A DNA stretch of 64,000 nt from Verrucomicrobiota bacterium (GTDB lineage Bacteria > Verrucomicrobiota > Verrucomicrobiia > Limisphaerales > J093). Positions 19,895 through 29,407 of this stretch are shown here, one piece after another. The stretch's first letter is position 1. Each line of letters begins with the position of its first letter. The notes below the pieces were generated by a model. That model was given only the letters and a program-made list of their open reading frames with translations, searched no databases and was not told the origin of the DNA. The stretch is from positions 1-64,000 of the forward strand of contig JAAYVR010000015.1 in NCBI GenBank assembly GCA_012517065.1. The letters are read 5' to 3'. A program made the translations under genes and the position numbers.

Positions 19895-20554
19895 ATGAAA
19901 CTGTTTGTCTGGTCAGCGCCGTGGCTCGCAGCCATCGGCATTTGGTGTTTGTTATCCCAGCCCTCCTTGGCCGCCGAGGACAAGTCGGATGTTTCCAAAG
20001 GTGCTTCCAGCGAGGTTGCCAAGGGAGATTCATCCGGTGTGGCAACTCTCCAACCACGCCGTGAAGCAGAACGGAAAATATCTCCGACCGATACTCTGTA
20101 CATTACAATAGTCGGAGAAACCGGCTTGCAGACCGATTTCAAGGTTTCGGCAAGCGGCACCATACAGTTCCCGTTCATCGAAGTCGTCGAGGTCGCAGGA
20201 CTGACTCCTTCCGAACTCTCACTCAAACTGCGCGAGTTGTTGATGAAGGATTACTTTGTGGACCCCCAGGTTCTGGTCACAGTGAAAGATTACCGGGCCG
20301 ATTTCGTCACCGTTATCGGCCAGGTCCAACGCCCGGGTCCAATCATGCTCACCGGCGAACGCAAGTATGACATCGTGGATTGCATCGCACTGGCCGGCGG
20401 AACAACCCGCCTCGCAAGCAATACAATCGAGTACACCCACCGAGGCGAAACTCGAAAGCTCTCGTATGACAAAATCAAGAACGAGAAAGACCCGGCAAAA
20501 CGGATTTACGTCGAGGCCGGCGATATCATCGAGGTCAAAGAAACATGGATGTAA
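19895..20554 (+). CDS. Polysaccharide biosynthesis/export protein (Wza-like)
   Basis: ISPTDTLYITIVGETGLQTDFKVSASGTIQFPFIEVVEVAGLTPSELSLKL…VTVIGQVQRPG; signal peptide. Confidence 0.9.
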   Translation: MKLFVWSAPWLAAIGIWCLLSQPSLAAEDKSDVSKGASSEVAKGDSSGVATLQPRREAERKISPTDTLYITIVGETGLQTDFKVSASGTIQFPFIEVVEVAGLTPSELSLKLRELLMKDYFVDPQVLVTVKDYRADFVTVIGQVQRPGPIMLTGERKYDIVDCIALAGGTTRLASNTIEYTHRGETRKLSYDKIKNEKDPAKRIYVEAGDIIEVKETWM

Positions 20555-20591
20555 CCCAGTAACTTTGCCAATAACTTTGATTTTTTGAGCC

Positions 20592-22757
20592 ATGCCATAC
20601 TTCCCACAAGCTGCCACAAACGATCTTATCGAATCGTCGGTTTCCCCCTCCGCAAACATCAACTTGCGGCATTATTGGCACGTCATACTCGAACGCCGGT
20701 GGCTCGTTATCGCCACTTTTGTCTCTGTCTTTGTCCTTTGCCTGGTTTATCTGTACAAGGCGCCAAAGATTTATCAGGCAACAACTCGCATCCAAATTGA
20801 CCGTGAGTCGTCCACGTTCAACCTCCAGGATTTGGTTGTCTCCGGAGGCGCAGATACTGACTACCTGCAAACCCAGTACAAAAACCTCATGAGCCGTTCG
20901 CTCATCGAAGCTGTCATAAAGAAACAAAAACTCAATGAGGACCCTAGATACGCGAAGGAACTCGACATCGCCGAAGCCGTTGCCGACGATATCACCGTCG
21001 CCCCAATCCGCATGAGCCGCCTCGTGGACGTCCGAGTCGAACATACCAACCCCAAAAAAGCCGCCGATATCGCAAACACCCTCGTCGAAGAATTCATCGA
21101 GCAAAACGCTGTCCTGAAACAGAAACGCACCCTCGACACACTCTTCTTCCTTAAAGCACAAGCCAACAGCCTCGAAAAAGATGTCCAAGAAGCCGAGGAA
21201 AAACTCCACAATTACCGCACTCAGGTGAAATTCGTCTCGCTCGACGAGCGCTACAATGTGATCGCTGAGGCGCTCAGCCAGGCACAATCCCGTTATACCG
21301 ATGCCAAAGCAAGAGCTGAAAACGCTGAAACTGTAATCGTTGAACTGGAACAACACGTAAAGGCCGGCAAACCCGTCGAAACGTTCCCAGCAGTCGCCTC
21401 CGACCCCGTGGTCAAAGACCTGCAGCGACAACTCACTACCCAAGAAAACGATCTGGCCGTGCTCCTTAAACGGTACAAAGACAAACACCCAACCATCATC
21501 GCCGCACGATCCAGAATCGACGAAACCCGCAAGTCCCTCGATCGCACAGTCCAAAACCTCGTCGAAACTCTCCGTGCCGAAGCGCGCCTCACCCGCGTCA
21601 CCGAGCAAACCATCGGATCGAACGTTAAAGATTGGGAAGAGCGCCTGACTGAATGGACCAAGGCCAAAAAGGACTATGACATTCTTGTCCGCAAAGCCGA
21701 TACCAGCAAAACACTGTTCAATCTGGTTCTTTCAAAGATGAAAGAGGTCGAGCTGCTCGGCAAGGACCGCGCCAATAACATCAGAATAGTTGACCCAGCC
21801 TCAGTGCCCGTCAAACCAATCAAGCCCCGCATCGTGACCACTCTCTTGCTCGGCGCTTTCGGCGGTCTCGCAGTGGCCATCGGACTTGCACTGTTTGTGA
21901 ATTACCTCGACGATTCAATCAAGACCCAGGACGACGTCGAAACGTACCTCCATCTGCCGTTCCTCGGTTACGTGCCAAACATCAAGTCAAACAGCGTCGT
22001 CGAGCGCGACCTCCAGTCCCACCTCCATCCTCAATCCAATGCGTCCGAAAGTTTTCGCACCGTTCGCGCAGCAATCGCCCTCGGCAGCAAAGCTGGCAAA
22101 ATGCGCGTCCTGACTGTCACAAGCACAATACCTTCAGAAGGCAAGTCGCTCGTCGCATCCAACCTCGCCATCGTAACCGCACAAACAGGACTTAAAACGC
22201 TGTTGATCGACTCTGACATGAGGCGGCCGTCGGTGCACAAGGCATTCCAATTGCACAGCCCCGTCGGACTCGCAGCATATCTAATGGAAAAAGCACAAAG
22301 CATCGACGAGCTCATCCACACCACCGATATCCCAAATCTCGACGTGGTGTGCTGCGGCGCCACTCCATCCCAACCCTCCGAGCTTCTCGGTTCGCGTCGA
22401 ATGTTGCAGTTCATGCAGGAGGTCAGCAAACGGTACGACCGCATCATAATGGACTGCCCCCCGATTTCCGCTGTCAGCGATCCTCTCGTCCTTTCCGCGA
22501 TGGCCGACGGCGTTGTTTACGTCACCAAGTTCAACAAAATCCGCCGTGAACACGCGCGCAAGAGCATCCAACGCCTCCTCGATGCAGGCATTCACATTTG
22601 CGGCGTTGTCCTCAATGACATCGACTTCGAGGGCCGCGACTCTTACTACTACTCGTATTACTACTACCAGAACCGGTATTACTCGAGCTACTACCGAAGC
22701 CGCAGTACAGGTTCAACTTCTTCCACTGCCGAACAGGCCGAGACCAAAAAGAGTTGA
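20592..22757 (+). CDS. Polysaccharide biosynthesis tyrosine autokinase (Wzc/CpsD-like)
   Basis: Wzz N-terminus, coiled coil, BY-kinase motifs (TSTIPSEGKSLVASNLA, LLIDSDMRRPS, IIMDCPP), Tyr-rich C-terminus. Confidence 0.93.
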   Translation: MPYFPQAATNDLIESSVSPSANINLRHYWHVILERRWLVIATFVSVFVLCLVYLYKAPKIYQATTRIQIDRESSTFNLQDLVVSGGADTDYLQTQYKNLMSRSLIEAVIKKQKLNEDPRYAKELDIAEAVADDITVAPIRMSRLVDVRVEHTNPKKAADIANTLVEEFIEQNAVLKQKRTLDTLFFLKAQANSLEKDVQEAEEKLHNYRTQVKFVSLDERYNVIAEALSQAQSRYTDAKARAENAETVIVELEQHVKAGKPVETFPAVASDPVVKDLQRQLTTQENDLAVLLKRYKDKHPTIIAARSRIDETRKSLDRTVQNLVETLRAEARLTRVTEQTIGSNVKDWEERLTEWTKAKKDYDILVRKADTSKTLFNLVLSKMKEVELLGKDRANNIRIVDPASVPVKPIKPRIVTTLLLGAFGGLAVAIGLALFVNYLDDSIKTQDDVETYLHLPFLGYVPNIKSNSVVERDLQSHLHPQSNASESFRTVRAAIALGSKAGKMRVLTVTSTIPSEGKSLVASNLAIVTAQTGLKTLLIDSDMRRPSVHKAFQLHSPVGLAAYLMEKAQSIDELIHTTDIPNLDVVCCGATPSQPSELLGSRRMLQFMQEVSKRYDRIIMDCPPISAVSDPLVLSAMADGVVYVTKFNKIRREHARKSIQRLLDAGIHICGVVLNDIDFEGRDSYYYSYYYYQNRYYSSYYRSRSTGSTSSTAEQAETKKS

Positions 22758-22874
22758 GTTGCTGCAAGAATACGTTCTCGCTGGAGCGGACCAATAGCAC
22801 GCCCGAGTGGTTATAGTGCCTGTGTAGGTTTTTCTTCCGCAACGCATCCTGCAAACCATACAGGATGATAACCG

Positions 22875-23100
22875 GCAGTGCACCGAGACCACGGATCAGC
22901 CCTGGCCCGCATGTTCCCCAGCCCGACGTAGCCGGAACAAAATGGCCTCCCGGGCACTGCCCCGGCTCCAGCACCCCCTCGGGCTGTCCGTCACGCCTAG
23001 CTGGGAAATATGCCCCGCGACTCCATCGCTCGGAAAAGCACCAGGACCAAACCTCCACCGGACGCAACGCTGCCAGAGCAACTCCCAATCAAATGTAGCT
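22875..23100. repeat. Dispersed repeat family A, copy 1
   Basis: ccggaacaaaatggcctcccgggcactgccccggctccagcaccccctcgggctgtcc… aligns by eye with copies at ~26645 and ~52665. Confidence 0.7.
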
Positions 23101-23139
23101 CTTAAGCCCGAACGCTGGACTCTACTCTAATAGCCGCGG

Positions 23140-23560
23140 TGCTGGATTCGCCCGACGCACGGAACAACCCACCGCCGTTACAGTTCCGCGTTTACGCGAA
23201 AAACTGAAACCTTTCTGGTCCTGATTCTGGTACCCAGCGCTTTGCCCCTGAGCCAAATGCCGCCTGCGGCGTTCCAAGCCGACTACGTGTCTGTCCCCAT
23301 ATGGCCTGATTCGCGGTGATCCCAATAGTTTCTCACGCGCTGCCGCGGATGCAATGGGCGTTGGCAGGCGCGAAGCGTTTGGAGTGCGGCAGCTTGCTGC
23401 CGCTTTGTTTCCATGCCCAAACAACGTGTCTGTCCCCATATCGACATCCGATGGGTTCCTCCACAGACATCGGCAACATCGGATTGGAACAAGGGACAAT
23501 TTGCGGACCACGCCGCAATCAGGGGCCAAAACCCAAATAATGAGCCTGTCCCATATTGAT
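23140..23560. repeat. Composite dispersed repeat family B, copy 1
   Basis: Direct ACGTGTCTGTCCCCATAT at 23285-23302 and 23424-23441 flanking GGAGTGCGGCAGCTTGCTGCCGCTTTG; degenerate gagcctgtcccatatt near 23542. Confidence 0.8.
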
Positions 23561-23675
23561 ACTTCTCTGGCCCAAGCGCGGGTTTCCTTGGCCCGGAGAT
23601 CTCACCGCCTGACCGGCCAAAGACAGCCAAGGCATTCATTGAGGTGAGATTCCCTGGTTAGGCACACTCAAATGG

Positions 23676-24197
23676 TCATTCAAGCGAGATGTCCTGACTA
23701 AAGTCCGAAAGGCGTTCCCGAAGCGGCTGCAGATCGGGGTCAACCTTCGCCATTTGCAGCACTGTTGATCGCCCCCCAACCGCCATTGCGCGTTGAAGCA
23801 GTCCCCACGCTTCGTCAACATGACCGGATTGCGCCGCGTAACAGGCGAGATTGTAAGGAACAAGAAAAGCCTTGGGAAACTTCTCAAGCGCAGGGTGCAG
23901 GAGCGACCATGCCTTTTCCAGCCCGCCATCTTTCATCCGTCTCGCTGCAAAAGCCCGAACAATCCAGCCATCTACTTCGTCAGGAAGCAATGCCACAAGC
24001 CGCTCTGCGATCCGAAAAGCCGCATCCCAATCGCCCAACTTGGCCCTGATCTCCCACTCCACCCGAAGCACATCGGGTGAATTCCGGTTGGACGATCGTA
24101 TCCGATCCAGCTCGCCAAGCGCCGAAACAGCGTCGCCAAGCAACAGCCAGGCCCGGGCTTCTTCGAGAGCTAAGTTATCCGGCTCGCTCAACGGCAT
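23676..24197 (-). CDS. Tetratricopeptide repeat protein
   Basis: AWLLLGDAVSALGELDRI, EIRAKLGDWDAAFRIAERLVALLPDEVDGW, NLACYAAQSGHVDEAWGLLQRAM. Confidence 0.8.
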   Translation of the reverse strand: MPLSEPDNLALEEARAWLLLGDAVSALGELDRIRSSNRNSPDVLRVEWEIRAKLGDWDAAFRIAERLVALLPDEVDGWIVRAFAARRMKDGGLEKAWSLLHPALEKFPKAFLVPYNLACYAAQSGHVDEAWGLLQRAMAVGGRSTVLQMAKVDPDLQPLRERLSDFSQDISLE

Positions 24198-24444
24198 AAA
24201 AACTTTGCGATCTGCAGCTTCTGACGGAGCAACAACCCAGTTGTTCCAGTGCTACGCGTGACCCGCATCTTGAATAACAGGACTCCGCCCGAAGCAACAA
24301 GCACACACACAGCGTGCAATGATCGCACAGTAATTCTAACCAACCAACCCAACTCCCACAATCCGAAGTTCAAGCGGGAATCCAAGCCGCACCGCGGGCA
24401 ACTTTTCGGCAGAGTTGCGCTTCGATATTTTTTTGAAAAAATTG

Positions 24445-24478
24445 TTGACGTGATGTTCCGCAATGTGCTAATTATAAG
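24445..24478 (+). promoter_or_regulatory. Possible sigma70-like promoter upstream of the Ala-rich secreted protein
   Basis: TTGACG at 24445-24450, 18-nt spacer, TAATTATAAG near 24469-24478, ~30 nt before the ATG at 24509. Confidence 0.4.
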
Positions 24479-24508
24479 CCTGCGTACGGTGGAACATATT
24501 TTGTGCCT

Positions 24509-25165
24509 ATGAAAAGGGAGCATACAAAGTGGGTTTTGGCCCTCGTTTTAGCGGGGTCCATCGGTGTCATTTCTACGCAGGCAGTTGCCGGCGTTGAATC
24601 AAAGGGTGCTGTGGTTAGCAAGGCCATGATGGGAGTGCGCGTGCCTGAGTTGGCTGCTAAAGCAGCAGTGCTTGTCAAGCAGGCCGATATTGGAGACCGC
24701 GAGGCCATTGCGGTGGCCGTGGTCGAATATGTGGCCAAGGCATATCCTGCTGCAGTTAAATCTGTCATTTCCTCCATAGCAAAAGCGGAGCCTTCTCTTG
24801 CGCCAAAGATTGCTGCGAGGGCTGCTGAGTTGCTTCCTCAAGACAGTGTGGCTTTGGCGTCGGCAGCCGCATTGGGAGCCAAGCAGTTTGCCCCACAGGT
24901 CGCTGCCAGTGTCGCCAAGGCGAATCCAAAAATGGCCCCAGAAGTCACTGAGACAGTCATATTGGCCGTTCCGCAAGAAGCCGTTCGAACTGCCGATGCA
25001 GTGGCTGCCTCAGTGCCTTCCGCCAAGGATTCACTGCCCGTAATCGAGCGCTCTGCAATGGCAAGTGGCGGCACGCCTATCATCATCCAACGCAAGAAGC
25101 CCATTCCTCCATCCCAGAGCTTGACGGGACAGGATACGCCTGGGTACGACTACGCGCGCCCTTAA
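24509..25165 (+). CDS. Secreted Ala-rich helical-repeat hypothetical protein
   Basis: MKREHTKWVLALVLAGSIGVISTQAVAGVES signal peptide followed by short amphipathic repeats (AKAEPSLAPKIAARAAEL / AKANPKMAPEVTETVIL). Confidence 0.75.
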   Translation: MKREHTKWVLALVLAGSIGVISTQAVAGVESKGAVVSKAMMGVRVPELAAKAAVLVKQADIGDREAIAVAVVEYVAKAYPAAVKSVISSIAKAEPSLAPKIAARAAELLPQDSVALASAAALGAKQFAPQVAASVAKANPKMAPEVTETVILAVPQEAVRTADAVAASVPSAKDSLPVIERSAMASGGTPIIIQRKKPIPPSQSLTGQDTPGYDYARP

Positions 25166-25194
25166 GCAGGGCCACCAAGTGGATTTAGTAATGC

Positions 25195-25223
25195 AACGCC
25201 CGAGTGTGTGCTCGGGCGTTTTT
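25195..25223 (+). terminator. Rho-independent terminator
   Basis: Perfect 10-bp stem aacgcccgag / ctcgggcgtt, tgtgtg loop, then T run. Confidence 0.93.
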
Positions 25224-25323
25224 CATTTAGATCGCGCGCGCTTGCGCTCCAGTGTCCCCCTCACATCACTCTTGTAGAAATTCCTGCTCGACAGAACCTT
25301 CACAGCCGCATTGACTGAAACGC

Positions 25324-26643
25324 ATGAACACTGCACTGACAAGAAGACGGTTCCTGAGTCAAACGGTCATCTCAAGCGCGACACTCGGAGTTGCCCCCTG
25401 CTTCCTCCGCGGATTCGGCTCCCTTAACCAGAAGATTAATGTCGGGTTTGTCGGCGTGGCGAATCGTGCTGCTGACAATTTGTCGGAAGTCAGCAAGCTA
25501 ACCGACCTGGTCAATGTGGCCGCCCTCTGCGATGTTGACGACAGATACTTGGCACAGGCACGCGAGAAACATCCGGGGGCAAAAACATACAACGATTTTA
25601 GAAGACTGATCGACCAGAAAGACATTGACGCGGTCGTGGTGAGCACGCCGGATCACACACACGCTGTGGCCACTGCGGCGGCCATTCGTACAGGACGCCA
25701 CGTTTACTGCGAAAAGCCGCTCACCAGAACAATCTCCGAATGCCGTAAGATCGAAGAACTCACCAAGAAGTACAAGCGAATCACACAGCTCGGCACCCAA
25801 ATCCACGCCGGCGACAATTATCGCCGTGTCGTCGAACTCGTCCAAGCCGGTGCGATCGGTCCCGTCCACGAGGTGCACGTGTGGGTCAGCGCCTCCTACG
25901 GCGGGATGAACAAGCCGACAGACAAACCGCCCGTTCCGCCCGGATTGCACTGGGATTTGTGGCTCGGGCCAGTTGGCCCTTCCGATTATCACCCGGATTA
26001 CGCGCCGTTCAAATGGCGCAATTGGTGGGCGTTCGGCGGCGGTTCCCTAGCAGATTTCGGGTGCCATTTCATGGATTTGCCGCATTGGGCGCTGGACCTG
26101 CGTCATCCGTTGTCCGCTGAACCTCTTGCCGGGCCGCCGGTGCATCCAGATTCAACACCACCGTGGCTCATCGTCAGATACGAGTACCCTGCGCGTCCTG
26201 CAATTGAAGGCCGGCCACCACAGCCTCCCGTGGTTCTAACATGGTATCACGGCGGAAAACAACCAGCGCTGCTTGATGAGGAACAATCCAAGTATTTTCG
26301 AAGCGGAGTGATGTTCGTAGGCGAAAAGGGAATGTTGTTGGCCGACTATACGCGCAGGCAATTGTTGCCTGAAAAAGATTTCGCCGGTTTTCAACCCCCG
26401 CCTCAGTCGATCCCAAAGTCCATCGGACATCACCGCGAGTGGATCGAAGCAATCCGAAATGGCGGCAAAACCACATGCAATTTTGATTACTCGGGCGCTC
26501 TCACGGAGGCAGCATTGCTGGGCAACGTCGCATACAGAGTCGGCCGCAAAATTGTTTGGGACGCCAAAGCACTCCGGGCAATCGGATGCCAGGAAGCCGA
26601 CCAGTTCATTCAACACAGTTACCGCAAAGGCTGGAAGCTTTAG
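25324..26643 (+). CDS. Gfo/Idh/MocA family oxidoreductase with Tat-like signal
   Basis: TRRRFLSQTVISSATLG; INVGFVGVANRA; DIDAVVVSTPDHTHAVATAAAIRTGRHVYCEKPLTRTISE. Confidence 0.92.
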   Translation: MNTALTRRRFLSQTVISSATLGVAPCFLRGFGSLNQKINVGFVGVANRAADNLSEVSKLTDLVNVAALCDVDDRYLAQAREKHPGAKTYNDFRRLIDQKDIDAVVVSTPDHTHAVATAAAIRTGRHVYCEKPLTRTISECRKIEELTKKYKRITQLGTQIHAGDNYRRVVELVQAGAIGPVHEVHVWVSASYGGMNKPTDKPPVPPGLHWDLWLGPVGPSDYHPDYAPFKWRNWWAFGGGSLADFGCHFMDLPHWALDLRHPLSAEPLAGPPVHPDSTPPWLIVRYEYPARPAIEGRPPQPPVVLTWYHGGKQPALLDEEQSKYFRSGVMFVGEKGMLLADYTRRQLLPEKDFAGFQPPPQSIPKSIGHHREWIEAIRNGGKTTCNFDYSGALTEAALLGNVAYRVGRKIVWDAKALRAIGCQEADQFIQHSYRKGWKL

Positions 26644-26644
26644 C

Positions 26645-26835
26645 CATCACATTCCGCAGCCCGGCGTAACCGGAACCAAAGCTGCCTGCAAGGCAGTGCC
26701 CCGCTCCTGCACCCCCGGTGGCTGTCGGCCACGCCGGGCTGCGAAATATCTGCTACGACTCCGTCGCCGGGAAAAGCACCCTGATCCCCCGACCGGACCA
26801 GGCACTGCCAGAGCGACTCCCAACCACATGTAACT
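26645..26835. repeat. Dispersed repeat family A, copy 2
   Basis: ggcagtgccccgctcctgcacccccggtggctgtcggccacgccgggctgcgaaatatc…gactccgtcgccgggaaaagcacc. Confidence 0.7.
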
Positions 26836-26905
26836 CTTCCGCCTAAAGGGGGACTCAAACGGTCGAGGCGGACAACGCCACTCGGTTGGCAAACCCGCGG
26901 CCCGG

Positions 26906-27013
26906 TTCAACGTTGTAAGTTAGACGTTGTACGTTGAAAGTTTTCATAGGTTTATCAGCTTGGCCGTCTTGTTGAGAACGTTCAACATACAACGCTCAAC
27001 GTACAACGTTCAG
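26906..27013. repeat. Imperfect ~30-bp inverted repeat (AACGTTGTACGTTGA-type)
   Basis: Left arm within 26906-26940, right arm 26981-27013; 25 of 30 positions complementary by eye. Confidence 0.75.
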
Positions 27014-27041
27014 AGGTATTACTGCTCGATGAATGCTCGTT

Positions 27042-27427
27042 CCAAAGCCGCCTAAAGGCGGGACTCCGACAGCCCCGGCCGTGACATCGCCCAAAGCGCG
27101 CAACAGCCCATCGCCGTTAGAGCTCCCCGTTTACGCGGAAAACTGAAAGCTTTCTGGCCCTGATTTTTGGGACGGCATCGCTTTACGCCTGCGCCAAGGG
27201 GCGACCCGCGGCCCTCCGACCCAACTACGTGTCTGTCCCCATATGGCCCCATTCGATCTCGCCGCTGATCCTGATGGTTTTTCACGCGCTGCCGAGGATG
27301 CAGCGTGCTTTGGTGGGCGCGGAGCGCTTGGAGTGCGGCAGCTTGCTGCCGCTTTGTATTTATGCGCAAACATCGTGCCTGGAACCAGATCGGCATGACG
27401 CAGAAAACAATGTGTCTGTCCCCATAT
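27042..27427 (+). repeat. Composite dispersed repeat family B, copy 2
   Basis: GTGTCTGTCCCCATAT at ~27229 and ~27412; GCGGCAGCTTGCTGCCGC palindrome; near-identical inverted copy at 41032-41418. Confidence 0.85.
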
Positions 27428-27838
27428 CTGCATCCGACTGGTTCCTCCGCAGATTTCGGCAACCGCCGATTGGAGCACGGGACAATTCTCCCGCCATGCC
27501 ACGATCCGGAGGCAAGACCCAAACATCGAGCCTGTCACTCTATTTGGGTCCTTGTTCGATGTGCGTGGGTGGCAGGCAGCCCAGCGGCAGCTCCAAGAAT
27601 TGAGATTCTCTCGTTTGCGGCGCGGGTTGCCAAGAACCGGAAATCTCACCAGAATCAGGGCCGAAAGCGCTGCATAGCGAAGTGAGGCGCACGGCTCGAC
27701 CGCGCAACGAGTTCGAACATTGATTAATTCTTGTCTTGAATCCGACCGCAGTTGTTGCGATAAAGCGCGAGTCACCGATGGCTTTCGCGTTGTAACAAAG
27801 ACGGAATCAACTCAACCAACAAGCAAGAGGAGTTCAGA

Positions 27839-29407
27839 ATGACGAACAACAAGGTGTCTGGCATTTACCCGAGGTTGCAGTTGGCGTACCTGCTGCAATT
27901 TGCGATTTGGGGAAGTTGGTCTTTGGCTCTTGGGGGTTACCTGAACGGAAAAATGAGCGGGTCGCACATCGGGTACCTTTACATGGCGATCCCATGGGGT
28001 GCAATCATCGCACCAATGTTTATCGGGCCGATAGCGGACCGATATTTTTCTGCGCAAAAGATGCTTGGGCTGTTGCACCTGATTTCGGGGTCGGCCCTGC
28101 TGGCCTGTGGGTTTGTTTGCGCCAGTGCAGAAGCGAGAGCGGCCGGGGGTGCAGTGGTGGTCCCATTTGGTCCGCTGATGGTCTTGATGCTTCTGTCAGG
28201 GATTTGTTACATGCCATCAATCCCGCTGATCAACACTGTGGTTTTCAAGCATATTCCGGATTCAGCGTCAGCGCCCAAGGTTTTCATATTCGGCACATTG
28301 GGCTGGATTTTGGTTAATCTGGTGGTCGAGGTTTTCGCAGGGGGCGCTGCGAGGCCGACATTCTTCTTCATAGGGGGCGCGTGCGGTATTCTCTTGGGGC
28401 TGTATTCGTTCACTCTTCCTGACACACCACCCAAAGGCGCGTCAAAGGAAGGCAAAACGGACGTTTTCGGGTTGGGCGCATTGGCAATGTTCAAATCGCC
28501 TGTGTTTACCATTTTTGTTCTTTCCGCGTTCATGGTGAGCATATTTGGCAGCAACTATTTCTTCCCCTCCGTGGTTGCCTACCTGAGCGAGTACGGTTAC
28601 CCGGCGCCGGTGGCTCTGACCACGCTAAACCAGGTTTCGGAGCTTTTTTTCATGGCGATCCTCGCATTTTGTGTTGCTCGCATCGGGCTGAAGTGGGTGC
28701 TTGTTATTGGCATGAGCGCGTGGGCGGTGCGGTATTTCATCTTCACGTTTGAGGGATTCCAATTTGCATTGATCGGGCTTCTTTGTCACGGGATGGCCTA
28801 TGCGTTTCTCTATGCCGCGGCCTACATGTTTGGCGATCGAGTTGCGCCGTCCCATCTCAAGGCCAGCGTCCAGAGTCTGCTGGCATTTCTGTTGCTCGGA
28901 ATCGGACAGGTGCTGAGCGGAGCTCTGTTCGGCTATCAAATTGAGCGATGCGCCCCTGCAGTCACCAAGACCGTCGCAGTCGAACCCGGCCAGGCTCCAA
29001 AGGCTCTGCCGCCGTGGCATGTCCCCGAAATGGAAACCTCGGCGTGGAGATATCTTGATTTGGCAAAGTCGGTAAAATACCTGCTCGGCGACAAAGCTGT
29101 TTTCAATCTTGGCGAACACCTGGGCAAATACACGAAAGCGGATGGCACTGTTGACCTCGACAAGCTTCCGGAAACGTGGGAAGCGGGCGGTGTTAAATAC
29201 AGCAAAGCCGAGTTAAAGGCCACCCTCGACAAGATCGGCACTGCGGTCACTCGCGACAAATACTTGCAGGCCCAAAGACACAACTGGAAAGGATTCTTCA
29301 TCCCGCCTGCGATATTTGTTTTGTTCTGGGTCGTTCTGTTCGCGCTTTTGGGCAAGGAACCTCCAAAAGCCGAGCCCGAGCCTGCAAAGCAACCAGCCGC
29401 GGCTTGA
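27839..29407 (+). CDS. MFS transporter, nucleoside:H+ symporter (NupG/XapB)-like
   Basis: LRLQ-type start LQLAYLLQFAIWGSWSLALGGYLNGKMSGSHIGYLYMAIPWGAIIAPMFIGPIADRYF; 12 TM. Confidence 0.8.
   Translation: MTNNKVSGIYPRLQLAYLLQFAIWGSWSLALGGYLNGKMSGSHIGYLYMAIPWGAIIAPMFIGPIADRYFSAQKMLGLLHLISGSALLACGFVCASAEARAAGGAVVVPFGPLMVLMLLSGICYMPSIPLINTVVFKHIPDSASAPKVFIFGTLGWILVNLVVEVFAGGAARPTFFFIGGACGILLGLYSFTLPDTPPKGASKEGKTDVFGLGALAMFKSPVFTIFVLSAFMVSIFGSNYFFPSVVAYLSEYGYPAPVALTTLNQVSELFFMAILAFCVARIGLKWVLVIGMSAWAVRYFIFTFEGFQFALIGLLCHGMAYAFLYAAAYMFGDRVAPSHLKASVQSLLAFLLLGIGQVLSGALFGYQIERCAPAVTKTVAVEPGQAPKALPPWHVPEMETSAWRYLDLAKSVKYLLGDKAVFNLGEHLGKYTKADGTVDLDKLPETWEAGGVKYSKAELKATLDKIGTAVTRDKYLQAQRHNWKGFFIPPAIFVLFWVVLFALLGKEPPKAEPEPAKQPAAA

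Noticed and set aside
20535-21608. 357-aa minus-strand ORF
   Set aside because: Antisense to the Wzc-like kinase; composition typical of antisense coding frames.
22612-23088. 158-aa minus-strand ORF with Ser-rich region
   Set aside because: Antisense to the Tyr-rich tail of the kinase and to family A repeat.
27229-27603. Small ORFs containing LECGSLLPLC (also at 23316, 40971 rc, 52716)
   Set aside because: Similar peptides arise because the same DNA repeat is translated; no start context or stable reading frame, so treated as repeats rather than genes.
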